From positions 124,001 through 188,000 of the forward strand of contig NZ_FOCB01000005.1 of the NCBI RefSeq assembly GCF_900109995.1: DNA of 64,000 nucleotides, read 5' to 3'. A program made the position numbers and the translations under genes. This document shows positions 7,036 through 15,368 of this stretch, in pieces; positions within the stretch are counted from its first letter, which is position 1, and each line of letters starts with the position of its first letter. The notes under the pieces are model-generated. The model had not been told where the DNA came from and made no database searches. It saw only the letters and a program-made list of their open reading frames with translations. Origin of the DNA: Pseudomonas sp. ok272 (GTDB lineage Bacteria > Pseudomonadota > Gammaproteobacteria > Pseudomonadales > Pseudomonadaceae).

Positions 7036-8256
7036 TTAAGCCGCATCGCGCTTGGCATCGTTGCGGTACGCCTGGACCGCGTCGATCAAGGCTTGAAGAA
7101 TCCCGGCACTTTCGCCGATGACCGACAGGTCGGCCCGTTTGATCATGTCGCAGCCGGGGTCGAGGTTGATCGCCACCACCTTGTCGCAGGCGCCGATGCC
7201 TTGCAGGTGCTGGATCGCCCCGCTGATCCCCACGGCCACGTAGACCCGCGCCGTGACCCAGGTGCCCGACGCGCCCACCTGGCGGTCGCGGGCCATGAAG
7301 CCGTCGTCCACCGCCACCCGCGACGCGCCTTCGGTAGCGCCCAGGGCCGCTGCGGCCTGGTGGAACAGCGCCCAGTCCTTGACCCCGTTGCCGCCCGAGA
7401 CGATGAACTCGGCCTCGGCCATGGGAATGGCTGCCGGGTCCACCGCCACCGCGCCCAAATCCTCGATCCGCGACAGACTGCGGGCCACGGTTGTGGATAA
7501 CTCCACGGGCAAAGCTGCATGCCGCGTCTCGCTGACCGGCTCGGCACACTCCACCGCCGCCAGGATCAAGCGCGCCAATGGCCGCGCCAGGTCCTGCAAG
7601 CCGGCGCCGGCACGGCCGATGCAGTGCTCGTCGGTGACCTGCCAGACCCGTGTGGCCGGGCGTTCGCCCAGGGTCGCGGCGAAGCGCCGACCCAACTCAC
7701 CGCCGCCGGTGCGGCTGTCGGGCAGCAACCAGTGGCGTGGGGTGAATTGGTTATCCACAGCCCGCAGGCCCTGCACCCGTTGCTCCGGTGCATAACCGTC
7801 GAACTCATCCCCCGTGAGCACTAACAGGCGGTCGACGCCGGCCGCGCTGAAGGCCGTCTCCTTGTGTTCGCCAAACACCACCGCCAGCACCGCGCCGTCC
7901 TTGCCCGCCAATTGGTGAGCCAGGCCCAGCAGGTCGCGGTCGTGGCTGCTCAGGCGCCCGCCGACCATGTCCGGCACCACGCCGATGTAGAACGCCGGCG
8001 CCGGCACCTGATGCAACGGCAGTTGCACCGCAACCGCCGCCGTACGCTTGGCCGCCCCGCCTTGCTGGGCGCCGCTGCGGTCGATGCGCTTGAGGCCGTT
8101 GGGGCCGATGAAGCCGACACCGTGGACGTTCTTGCGCAGGACGCCGTTGGGCCCCATCCAGCTCTGTTGGTGTGGTTGCATGGCCGCGTGCAACGGGTGC
8201 AAGCGGTTGCGGGCGATCCATTCGGCCCGCGGGTCGCGGCGGATTATGTCGCTCAT
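7036..8256 (-). CDS. etfA: Electron transfer flavoprotein alpha subunit, dimethylglycine-linked paralogue
   Basis: A 406-residue ETF alpha subunit, about 95 residues longer than the usual 310. The extra part is N-terminal (residues 1 to about 95, proline- and glycine-rich, with FIGPNGLKRIDRS). The C-terminal FAD-binding domain is intact: VSGGNGVKD, then GASGTWVTARVYVAVGISG and AINLDPGCDM. It shares the bases TGATG with dgcB, its start overlapping the dgcB stop, so the two are translationally coupled. Two perfect DnaA-box sequences fall inside the gene (7492-7500 and 7751-7759). By context it takes electrons from DgcA/DgcB during dimethylglycine oxidation. Confidence 0.9.
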   Translation of the reverse strand: MSDIIRRDPRAEWIARNRLHPLHAAMQPHQQSWMGPNGVLRKNVHGVGFIGPNGLKRIDRSGAQQGGAAKRTAAVAVQLPLHQVPAPAFYIGVVPDMVGGRLSSHDRDLLGLAHQLAGKDGAVLAVVFGEHKETAFSAAGVDRLLVLTGDEFDGYAPEQRVQGLRAVDNQFTPRHWLLPDSRTGGGELGRRFAATLGERPATRVWQVTDEHCIGRAGAGLQDLARPLARLILAAVECAEPVSETRHAALPVELSTTVARSLSRIEDLGAVAVDPAAIPMAEAEFIVSGGNGVKDWALFHQAAAALGATEGASRVAVDDGFMARDRQVGASGTWVTARVYVAVGISGAIQHLQGIGACDKVVAINLDPGCDMIKRADLSVIGESAGILQALIDAVQAYRNDAKRDAA

Positions 8257-10199
8257 CAGTGCACCTCCACGGTTTCACGCGGGTTGGCGGTCTTGGCCGG
8301 TGAGGCCTCTTCCAGCAAGGCATCGGCCACTAGCTCGGCAATGTCCTTGATCAACGGCCGGGGCTCGACCACCCCTTCGAGCATCGCCGTGCACTGTGGG
8401 CACCCCACGGCCACCAGTTCGGCGCCGGTCTCGCGGATGTCGTCCATGCGCATGTCGGGGATGCGTTGCTTGCCCGGGATGTCGGTGATCGGCGCCCCGC
8501 CCCCGCCCCCGCAGCAGCGTGAACGAAAGCCCGAGCGCTGCATTTCCTTGACCTCGATCCCCAGCGCGCGCAGCACCTGGCGCGGCGCCTCGTATTCGCC
8601 GTTGTAGCGCCCCAGGTAGCACGGGTCGTGGTAGGTCACGCTGCTGCCAGTGTGCTGGCCGAGGTTGAGGGCACCGGCCTCGATAAGTTGCGCCATGTAG
8701 GTGCTGTGGTGCTGCACCAGGTACTGGCCATCGAAGGCGCCGTATTCGTTCTTCAGCACGTGGAAGCTATGGGGGTCGCAGGTGACGATGCGGTTGAAGC
8801 GGTACTTGGCCAGGGTCTGGATGTTGCGCCGGGCCAGCCGCTGGAACGTCGCCTCATCGCCCAGGCGCCGGGCGACGTCGCCGCTGTCACGCTCCTCAAG
8901 CCCCAGCACGGCGAAGTCGACCTTGGCCGCCTTCAGCACTTTGACGAAGGCGCGCAGGGTCCGTTGGTTGCGCATGTCGAAGGCGCCGTCGCCGACCCAG
9001 AACAGCACGTCGCAGGCTTTCTGCTCGGCCAGCAGCGGGAGGTTCAAGTCCGCCGCCCAGTTCATCCGTCCGCCCGGCGCAAAGCCGCCCGGGTTATCGG
9101 TGGCGATCAGGTTCTCCAGGACTTCGGCGCCCTTGTTCGGCGTCGCGCCTTTCTCCAGGGTCAGGTGCCGGCGCATATCAACGATGGCGTCCACGTGCTC
9201 GATCATCATCGGGCACTCTTCGACGCAGGCCCGGCAGGTGGTGCACGACCACAGTGTGTCAGCGTCCACCAGGCCGTTGACGATCGGTTGATGGGGATTG
9301 CCCGCGTGCTCGCCCACGGCCTTGCCCGGATAAGGGCTGCCGGCGAACGCGGCATCGGTGCCACCGGCCAGGCCGACCACCATGTCCTGGATCAGCTTTT
9401 TCGGGTTCAACGGCTGGCCGGCGGCGAACGCCGGGCACGCGGCTTCGCACTTGCCGCACTGCACGCAGGCATCGAAGCCCAGCAGTTGGTTCCAGGTGAA
9501 ATCCTTGGGTGTCTCCACCCCCAGCGGCGCACGCGGATCATTCAGGTCCAAGGGCTTGAGGCCGGTCGAGCGACCGCCACCAAACCGCTCGGCACGGCGG
9601 TGCCAGGCCAGGTGCAGGGCGCCGGCGAACGCGTGTTTCATCGGCCCGCCCCAGGTCATGCCCAGGAACAGTTCCGACACGCCCCACAGCACGCCGACCC
9701 CGAGGATCGTCGCCAGCAACCAGCCGCCGAAGTGCTCCGGGAGCAGGCCGGCGACCGGCAGCGTCACCACAAAGAAACTCGCGGCGAACGCCAGCAGGCT
9801 CTTGGGCAGGCGCATCCACGGGCCTTTGGACAAGCGCGCCAGTGGGTTGCGCCGGCGCCGGTAGACGAAGACCGCGCCGACGAACATCACCGCGGTCATC
9901 AGCAACAGCGCGTAGCCGAGCCAGCGGTTATGCAGGCCGAAACCGTGCACGACAATCGCCAGCACGATGGACGCCACGGCCCCGCCCGCCGTGGCGACGT
10001 GGGTGTTGGCGATGTACCGGTCCCGCGCCACCACGTGGTGCAGGTCGACCATGTAGCGCTTGGGCATGGCCAGCAGGCCGCCGATCAGATCGACCGGGGA
10101 CGCTCGGCCCCGACGCCACATGTTCATCCGCCGCAGCGCGCCGAGGACCGCGAGGCCCAGGGCGGCAAACAGCAGGAGGGGAAGCAGGGTGTTCAACAT
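8256..10199 (-). CDS. dgcB: Dimethylglycine catabolism protein DgcB, membrane iron-sulfur electron carrier
   Basis: A 647-residue protein with several N-terminal membrane segments (first about 20 residues, then roughly residues 65-200), followed by two [4Fe-4S] ferredoxin motifs (CVQCGKCEAACP and CTTCRACVEECP) and a heterodisulfide-reductase-type CCG domain pair (HDPCYLGRYNG...CCGGGGG). This architecture carries electrons between a soluble dehydrogenase, ETF and the membrane. DgcB is required with DgcA for dimethylglycine use in P. aeruginosa. The ATG at 10199 follows GGGAG; an in-frame TTG five codons upstream is less likely. A REP pair lies between dgcA and dgcB inside the operon. Confidence 0.93.
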   Translation of the reverse strand: MLNTLLPLLLFAALGLAVLGALRRMNMWRRGRASPVDLIGGLLAMPKRYMVDLHHVVARDRYIANTHVATAGGAVASIVLAIVVHGFGLHNRWLGYALLLMTAVMFVGAVFVYRRRRNPLARLSKGPWMRLPKSLLAFAASFFVVTLPVAGLLPEHFGGWLLATILGVGVLWGVSELFLGMTWGGPMKHAFAGALHLAWHRRAERFGGGRSTGLKPLDLNDPRAPLGVETPKDFTWNQLLGFDACVQCGKCEAACPAFAAGQPLNPKKLIQDMVVGLAGGTDAAFAGSPYPGKAVGEHAGNPHQPIVNGLVDADTLWSCTTCRACVEECPMMIEHVDAIVDMRRHLTLEKGATPNKGAEVLENLIATDNPGGFAPGGRMNWAADLNLPLLAEQKACDVLFWVGDGAFDMRNQRTLRAFVKVLKAAKVDFAVLGLEERDSGDVARRLGDEATFQRLARRNIQTLAKYRFNRIVTCDPHSFHVLKNEYGAFDGQYLVQHHSTYMAQLIEAGALNLGQHTGSSVTYHDPCYLGRYNGEYEAPRQVLRALGIEVKEMQRSGFRSRCCGGGGGAPITDIPGKQRIPDMRMDDIRETGAELVAVGCPQCTAMLEGVVEPRPLIKDIAELVADALLEEASPAKTANPRETVEVH

Positions 10200-10257
10200 A
10201 GGTGAAGCTCCCAAAGACCTCGGGCTTATGCCGGTCTAGATGCCTGACTCGGTCCCT

Positions 10258-10344
10258 GTGGGAGCGGGCTTGCCCGCGAATGCATGCTGTCAGCCACCGT
10301 TGAGTCGACTGATCCACCGCTTTCGCGGGCAAGCCCGCTCCCAC
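10258..10344. repeat. REP pair, inward, within the dgc operon
   Basis: Facing REP copies in the dgcA-dgcB spacer; the hairpins could differentially stabilise the dgcA part of the message. Confidence 0.9.
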
Positions 10345-10363
10345 AAAGGTTGTGTGCAAGCCG

Positions 10364-12424
10364 TTAGAAGTCTTTACACAGTCTGAGTGCGTCATAGATC
10401 GCCGCGTGGGTATTGCGCTGGGCCACGCAGTCGCCGATGCGGAACAGCAAGTAGCCCTCGCCCTCCTCGCTCAGGCACGGTTGCGGCTTGATCGCGAACA
10501 GCGCTTCGACGTCCATCTGGCCCTTGTTGCGCGAGCCCGGCTTGAGCGCGTAGTAGATCTCCTCGTCCGGGCGCACGCCGTTCTCCACCACCACCTGGTC
10601 GACCACCCGTTCTTCCTGGGCGCCGGTGTATTCGTTCTCCAGCACGGCAATCAGCTTGTCGCCTTCGCGGTAGACCTTTTCCAGCATCATGTCGCCGGTC
10701 ATGATCACTTCCTTGGGGTACATGCTGCGGTAGTAGGTCGGGAACGAGGTGCCGCCAATGGCCACGCCCGGCTTGATGTCGTCGGTGACGATTTCGACCT
10801 GACAGCCCTTGTCGGCGAGGAAGTCGGCCACCGACATCCCGGTGAACTCGCAGATGGTGTCGTAGACCAGCACGTTCTTGCCGGGCGCCACCTTGCCGTC
10901 GAGCACGTCCCAACTGCTGACCACCAGCCCTTCGGCCGCGCCCCAGTGTTCGTTCTGCTCCACGAACGGATGCCCACCCACCGCCAGCACCACCACGTCG
11001 GGGCGCAGGTCGAGGATGGTCGGCGCATCCGCCGCTACCCCCAGGCGCAGGTCGACCTTCAGGCGCGCCAGCTCCAATTGATACCAGCGCGTGATACCGG
11101 CGATCTGGTCGCGCTGCGGGGCTTTGGAGGCGGTGGTGATCTGCCCGCCGATGAAGTCCTTTTTCTCCAGCAGGGTCACGTCATGCCCGCGTTCGGCGGC
11201 AACCCGCGCCGCTTCCATCCCCGCGGGACCGGCGCCGACCACCACCACCTTGCGCTTGATGCCGGTGGTTTTCTCGATGATGTGCGGCACGCCCATGTAC
11301 TCGCGGGACGTCGCGGCGTTCTGGATGCACAGCACGTCCAGGCCCTGGTACTGGCGGTCGATGCAGTAGTTGGCGCCGACGCACTGCTTGATCTGGTCGA
11401 TCTGGCCCATCTTGATCTTGGCGATCAGGTGCGGGTCGGCAATGTGGGCGCGGGTCATGCCGACCATGTCGACATAGCCGCCTTCGAGGATGCGCGTGGC
11501 CTGGTTCGGGTCCTTGATGTTCTGCGCGTGCAGCACCGGGACCTTGACCACTTCCTTGATCCCGGCCGCCAGGTGCAGGAACGGCTCCGGCGGGAAGCTC
11601 ATGTTGGGGATCACGTTGGCCAGGGTGTTGTGGGTGTCGCAGCCCGAACCGACCACGCCGATGAAGTCGAGCATGCCGGTGTCGTCGTAGTACTTGGCGA
11701 TCTGCTTCATGTCCTCGTGGGACAGGCCGTCCGGGTGGAACTCATCCCCGCACAGGCGGATGCCGACGCAGAAGTCCGGGCCCACTTCGGCCCGTACCGC
11801 CTTGAGCACTTCCAGGCCGAACTTCATCCGCCCTTCGAAACTGCCGCCCCATTCGTCGGTGCGCTTGTTGACGCGTGGGCTCCAGAACTGGTCGATCATG
11901 TGCTGGTGCACCGCCGACAGCTCCACGCCGTCCAGCCCGCCGGCCTTGGCCCGGCGCGCGGCCTCGGCGTAGTTGCCGATCACCCGCCAGATTTCTTCCG
12001 GCTCGATGGTCTTGCAGGTGGCGCGGTGCACCGGCTCGCGAATGCCCGACGGCGACATCAGGGTCGGCCAGTTGAAGCCGTCCCAACGCGAGCGGCGGCC
12101 CATGTGGGTAATCTGGATCATGATCTTGGCGCCATGCTTGTGCATCGCATCGGCCAGGTTCTGGAAGTACGGGATGATGCGGTCGGTGGACAGGTTGACC
12201 GAGGCCCACCACTCCTGCGGGCTGTCGATGGCCACCACCGAGGAGCCGCCGCAGATCGCCAGGCCGATGCCGCCCTTGGCTTTTTCTTCGTAGTACTTCA
12301 CGTAGCGGTCGGTGGTCATGCCGCCGTCGGTGGCGTAGACCTCGGCGTGGGCGGTACTGAGCACGCGGTTGCGGATGGTCAGCTTGCCGATCTGGATCGG
12401 CGCGAACATTGCTTCGAAAGCCAT
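10364..12424 (-). CDS. dgcA: Dimethylglycine demethylase DgcA, NADH:flavin oxidoreductase family
   Basis: A 686-residue enzyme of the trimethylamine-dehydrogenase/2,4-dienoyl-CoA-reductase type. Residues 1 to about 340 form the Old-Yellow-Enzyme FMN barrel (MFAPIQIGKLTIRNRVLST; GVELSAVHQHMIDQFWSP). A cysteine cluster for one [4Fe-4S] centre follows (QCVGANYCID...LCIQNAA), and the C-terminal half is an FAD/NAD-type disulfide-reductase fold (VVVGAGPAGMEAARVAAERGHDVTL begins near residue 390). It oxidatively demethylates dimethylglycine to sarcosine. The ribosome site GAGGA precedes the ATG. It is 15 bases downstream of the DUF5943 gene. Confidence 0.93.
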   Translation of the reverse strand: MAFEAMFAPIQIGKLTIRNRVLSTAHAEVYATDGGMTTDRYVKYYEEKAKGGIGLAICGGSSVVAIDSPQEWWASVNLSTDRIIPYFQNLADAMHKHGAKIMIQITHMGRRSRWDGFNWPTLMSPSGIREPVHRATCKTIEPEEIWRVIGNYAEAARRAKAGGLDGVELSAVHQHMIDQFWSPRVNKRTDEWGGSFEGRMKFGLEVLKAVRAEVGPDFCVGIRLCGDEFHPDGLSHEDMKQIAKYYDDTGMLDFIGVVGSGCDTHNTLANVIPNMSFPPEPFLHLAAGIKEVVKVPVLHAQNIKDPNQATRILEGGYVDMVGMTRAHIADPHLIAKIKMGQIDQIKQCVGANYCIDRQYQGLDVLCIQNAATSREYMGVPHIIEKTTGIKRKVVVVGAGPAGMEAARVAAERGHDVTLLEKKDFIGGQITTASKAPQRDQIAGITRWYQLELARLKVDLRLGVAADAPTILDLRPDVVVLAVGGHPFVEQNEHWGAAEGLVVSSWDVLDGKVAPGKNVLVYDTICEFTGMSVADFLADKGCQVEIVTDDIKPGVAIGGTSFPTYYRSMYPKEVIMTGDMMLEKVYREGDKLIAVLENEYTGAQEERVVDQVVVENGVRPDEEIYYALKPGSRNKGQMDVEALFAIKPQPCLSEEGEGYLLFRIGDCVAQRNTHAAIYDALRLCKDF

Positions 12425-12439
12425 GGCAGGATCCTCGAC

Positions 12440-12970
12440 TTACAACGGCTTGACGATGAACAAACCGTCGTCGTGGCCTGCTTCGGAGCCACCGTAGACT
12501 TGTTCGGCAACGGTGCGGATCTGACTGCCGCGGGCGGCCAGGATCTGGTCCATGGCCCCGGCGAACCATCCGGTGAACATGTAGTCGACCTTGCGCCCGA
12601 CCTTGCCGTAGACGTAGACGAACGCCGAGTGTTCGAGCTTGATGCTGGCGGTGCCTTTATCCAGGTCGATGTCCTGGATCTTGAACAGCCCCCAGCCACG
12701 TTGCGACAGGCGCTTCATGTAGTGCTCGAACACCGCGACCCCTTCCAGGCCGTGGCATTCGGCTTCTTTTTCGCACCAGTGCCACGCGGACTTGTAGCCG
12801 GCCTTGTAGAGGATCGCGGCATAGGCCTCGGCCCCCAGCACTTCCTCGATGCCCATGTGGTTGTTGACGAAGAAATGCCGGGGCACGTAGAGCATCGGCA
12901 GGGCGTCAGAGGTCCAGACACCGGTCTCGCTGTCGACTTCGATAGGCAATTGCGGGGCGATCTTGGCCAT
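12440..12970 (-). CDS. DUF5943 protein of the dimethylglycine operon, V4R-like
   Basis: A 176-residue cytoplasmic protein of unknown role that is constantly found next to dgcA in pseudomonads (PA5397 position in P. aeruginosa). The C-terminal part (about residues 95-165: LKRLSQRGWGLFKIQDIDLDKGTASIKLEHSAF...VDYMFTGWFAGAM) resembles the 4-vinyl-reductase (V4R) small-molecule-binding fold. Two cysteines (WCEKEAECHG) precede it. It has no signal peptide or membrane segment. Its place between the dipeptidase homologue and dgcA suggests a ligand-binding or accessory role in dimethylglycine oxidation; this is inference. Confidence 0.85.
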   Translation of the reverse strand: MAKIAPQLPIEVDSETGVWTSDALPMLYVPRHFFVNNHMGIEEVLGAEAYAAILYKAGYKSAWHWCEKEAECHGLEGVAVFEHYMKRLSQRGWGLFKIQDIDLDKGTASIKLEHSAFVYVYGKVGRKVDYMFTGWFAGAMDQILAARGSQIRTVAEQVYGGSEAGHDDGLFIVKPL

Positions 12971-13014
12971 GGAAACTTAACTCCGGAAAAATGTAGATTC
13001 AGTGTTGGCCGCAG

Positions 13015-13049
13015 CCCTCACCCCAGCCCTCTCCCACAGGAGAGGGGGC
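13015..13049. repeat. Short palindromic intergenic repeat (CCCTCTCCC...GGAGAGGG)
   Basis: CCCTCACCCCAGCCCTCTCCC followed at once by ACAGGAGAGGG makes a compact hairpin in the dipeptidase-DUF5943 spacer. This unit type is common between genes in many gammaproteobacteria and differs from the REP family that dominates this window. Confidence 0.7.
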
Positions 13050-13075
13050 AGATCGGCGGCGGTCTTGAGTCCGCG

Positions 13076-14053
13076 TTACTCGCCCCAGACGTCCTTCAGG
13101 ACATTCACCCAGTTCTCGCCCATGATCTTGCGCACCACGCGCTCGGGATGGCCGCGCTTGAGCAGGGTCTCGGTGAGGTTGGGGAACTCGCCCACGGTGC
13201 GGATGCCCAGCGGGTTGATGATCTTGCCGAAACTGGTCAGGCGGCGGGCGTAGCCCTTGTCGTGGGTCAGGTACTCGAAGAACTCCTGGCCATGGCCCTG
13301 GGTGAAGTCGGTGCCGATACCGATGGCGTCTTCGCCGACGATGTTCATGGTGTACTCGATGGCTTCGGCGTAGTCGTCGATGGTCGAGTCGATGCCCTTG
13401 GCCAGGAACGGCGCGAACATGGTCACGCCGACAAAGCCGCCGTGGTCGGCGATGAACTTGAGTTCTTCATCGGACTTGTTGCGCGGGTGCTCCTTGAGCC
13501 CCGACGGCAGGCAGTGGGAGTAGCACACCGGTTTCTTCGATTCGAGGATCACCTCCTCGCTGGTCTTGGAGCCGACGTGGGACAGGTCGCACATCACGCC
13601 CACCCGGTTCATCTCGGCGACGATCTCGCGCCCGAACCCCGACAGCCCGCCATCACGCTCGTAGCAGCCGGTGCCCACCAGGTTCTGGGTGTTGTAGCAC
13701 ATCTGCACGATGCCCACGCCCAGCTGTTTGAACAGCTCGACGTAGCCAATCTGGTCCTCGTAGGCATGGGCATTCTGGAAGCCGAAGAAGATCCCGGTCT
13801 TGCCCTGTTCCTTGGCCTTGCGGATGTCCGCCGTGGTTTTCACCTGGAGCACCAGGTCGCTGTTGTCGCGGATCAGCTTCTGGCTGGAGGCAATGTTGTT
13901 GGCCGTGGCCTGGAAGCCTTCCCAGACCGACACGGTGCAGTTGGCGGCGGTCAGGCCGCCCTTGCGCATGTCTTCAAACAGCTCACGGTTCCACTTGGCA
14001 ATGATCAGCCCGTCGATAACGATGCTGTCGGCGTGCAGTTCGGCTGGGCTCAT
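13076..14053 (-). CDS. M19 (renal-type) dipeptidase homologue with a degenerate metal site
   Basis: A 325-residue amidohydrolase-fold protein, first gene of the dgc-etf operon (PA5396 position in P. aeruginosa). The two later metal ligands are present: H159 in CDLSHVG and H180 in YSHCLPSGLKEHPRN, with the conserved RN after the second. D249 in GIGTDF is also kept. However, the first HxD pair expected after IDG is replaced by L16-I17-I18 (VIDGLIIAKW), and the bridging Glu expected in the EGGH-type motif is Gln93 (GFQNAH). A normal binuclear dipeptidase site therefore seems unlikely. It lacks a signal peptide, so it is cytoplasmic. Its actual substrate is unknown. Confidence 0.88.
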   Translation of the reverse strand: MSPAELHADSIVIDGLIIAKWNRELFEDMRKGGLTAANCTVSVWEGFQATANNIASSQKLIRDNSDLVLQVKTTADIRKAKEQGKTGIFFGFQNAHAYEDQIGYVELFKQLGVGIVQMCYNTQNLVGTGCYERDGGLSGFGREIVAEMNRVGVMCDLSHVGSKTSEEVILESKKPVCYSHCLPSGLKEHPRNKSDEELKFIADHGGFVGVTMFAPFLAKGIDSTIDDYAEAIEYTMNIVGEDAIGIGTDFTQGHGQEFFEYLTHDKGYARRLTSFGKIINPLGIRTVGEFPNLTETLLKRGHPERVVRKIMGENWVNVLKDVWGE

Positions 14054-14275
14054 CAGGCGGTCCCCTTATGGTCGATTCATGCGCCGAATCGTCTGCCGGC
14101 GCTTTGGGGCCAGCATATGCTTCGGTGCCCGGGCAGCCGGGTGCAAAAACGACAGGGGGTTTGCCGAAAGCGTCAAGCAACGACAAAGGCTTACCGCCGG
14201 TGCCTCCCGCCCGCCTGTTCTTTAGTGCGCGCTTGCGCCAGAATCCGCCGCATCATTGGATGCAGGGCGGCGCAC

Positions 14276-14677
14276 ATGAAATCGATCCTCTTGGCTTTGG
14301 CACTGGTTGCCAGCGGCGTACAGGCCGCTGAAGACACGGACAACAACCCGTGCGACGCGGTCGAAAACGACATCCAGACCCTGACATGCTCGGTCTACAG
14401 CAAAACCACCGCCGAACAGTTGCTCAAGGACAACCTCGACGGTCTGCTTGAGCGCGTCAAAGCCCAGGCCGGCAGCGACAAGGCCAAGCTCGCCGACATC
14501 ACCGCCAAGCTCAACACCGCCCAACAGCTGTGGGTGGCCTCGCGCGACGCCGATTGCGCGATTGCGCCCTTCCCCGCCGCCGTCGGCAGCAAGACCTACG
14601 CCATCGACCTCAACGACTGCCTGGCGAGCAAAAGCGACGAGCGGTCGGAGTTTCTTGAGTCGATTGCCCAGGACTAA
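14276..14677 (+). CDS. Secreted LprI/DUF1311-like protein
   Basis: A 133-residue exported protein: residues 1-18 (MKSILLALALVASGVQA) form a clear signal peptide. The mature part has the LprI-type pattern of paired cysteines and the signature LWVASRDADC...NDCLASKSDERSEFL. Members of this family are periplasmic or surface proteins, some of which inhibit lysozyme. The start was chosen from the signal peptide; the frame is open far upstream only because it shadows the minus-strand genes. It is divergent from the dipeptidase gene. No link to betaine metabolism is apparent. Confidence 0.8.
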   Translation: MKSILLALALVASGVQAAEDTDNNPCDAVENDIQTLTCSVYSKTTAEQLLKDNLDGLLERVKAQAGSDKAKLADITAKLNTAQQLWVASRDADCAIAPFPAAVGSKTYAIDLNDCLASKSDERSEFLESIAQD

Positions 14678-14701
14678 AGTGCCCGCCAAGACACTGAACC
14701 T

Positions 14702-14780
14702 GTGGGAGCGAGACCGGCTTGCCGACGGAAGCGATAGCCGCGTCGACCGTGGACGTCTTCGCGAGCAGGCTCGCTCCCAC
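14702..14780. repeat. REP pair, inward
   Basis: Facing REP copies; the left copy is divergent (GAGACCGGCTTGCCGA). Confidence 0.85.
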
Positions 14781-14837
14781 AAAAGCCGCGCATCGTGATG
14801 GCTTACCCTCTCCTTATTTCCCCCAAGGCATCTCCCC

Positions 14838-15254
14838 ATGAACATCTGCGGTATCGAAATCAAAGGCAGTGAAGCGATCATCGCCCTCGCCTCCCTCGAC
14901 GGCCAGGCGCTGGGCCACCTGCCCCTGGCCACCAAGAAAATCGCCCTCGACGATGACGATGACGCGAACAACGTGCGCCGCTTCGCCGCCCAGGTCGCCG
15001 CCTTTGTCCGCGAACAAGGCATCGAGCGGATCGCCATCAAGAAGCGCAGCAAGAAGGGCGAGTTCGCCGGCGGCCCGACCACGTTCAAGATCGAAGGGGT
15101 GTTGCAGTTGCTGGACGGCTGCGAGGTGAGCCTGCTGTCGCCGCAAACCCTCAACGCGCAGTACAAGAAACACGCCTTTGACCTGCCGGCGACGCTGAAC
15201 AAGTACCAGCATGAGGCCTACAAGACGGCGTGTGCGGCGTTGATCAAGCAGTAA
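14838..15254 (+). CDS. DUF3010 family protein
   Basis: A 138-residue cytoplasmic protein beginning MNICGIEIKGSEAIIALA, a pattern resembling the first strands of an RNase H/actin-like fold. It contains an acidic run (DDDDD near residues 38-42) and a lysine-rich stretch (IKKRSKKGEFAGGP). The family is widespread in gammaproteobacteria with no established function. It lies between REP pairs, convergent with cdhR, and appears to be monocistronic. Confidence 0.8.
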   Translation: MNICGIEIKGSEAIIALASLDGQALGHLPLATKKIALDDDDDANNVRRFAAQVAAFVREQGIERIAIKKRSKKGEFAGGPTTFKIEGVLQLLDGCEVSLLSPQTLNAQYKKHAFDLPATLNKYQHEAYKTACAALIKQ

Positions 15255-15284
15255 ACCCGCTCGCCCAGCCACCACTCCCCCTCT

Positions 15285-15355
15285 GTGGGAGCGAGCCTGC
15301 TCGCGAAGGCGTCGGTACATCCACCACCGTTTTCGCGGGCAAGCCTCGCTCCTAC
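15285..15355. repeat. REP pair, inward
   Basis: Facing REP copies of two subtypes (GAGCCTGCTCGCGAA and CGCGGGCAAGCCTCGC) in the convergent DUF3010-cdhR spacer. Confidence 0.85.
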
Positions 15356-15368
15356 GGGGCCGGGGTGC

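Noticed and set aside
14149..14184. ACGAC at 14149-14153 and 14180-14184 upstream of the dgc operon, as possible GbdR half-sites.
   Set aside because: The period is 31 bases, not 20-21, and flanks do not match the other sites.
10352..14677. A 1441-codon plus-strand open frame opposite the dgc operon.
   Set aside because: It is the shadow of the minus-strand genes in GC-rich DNA; only its last 134 codons (from 14276) form a real gene.
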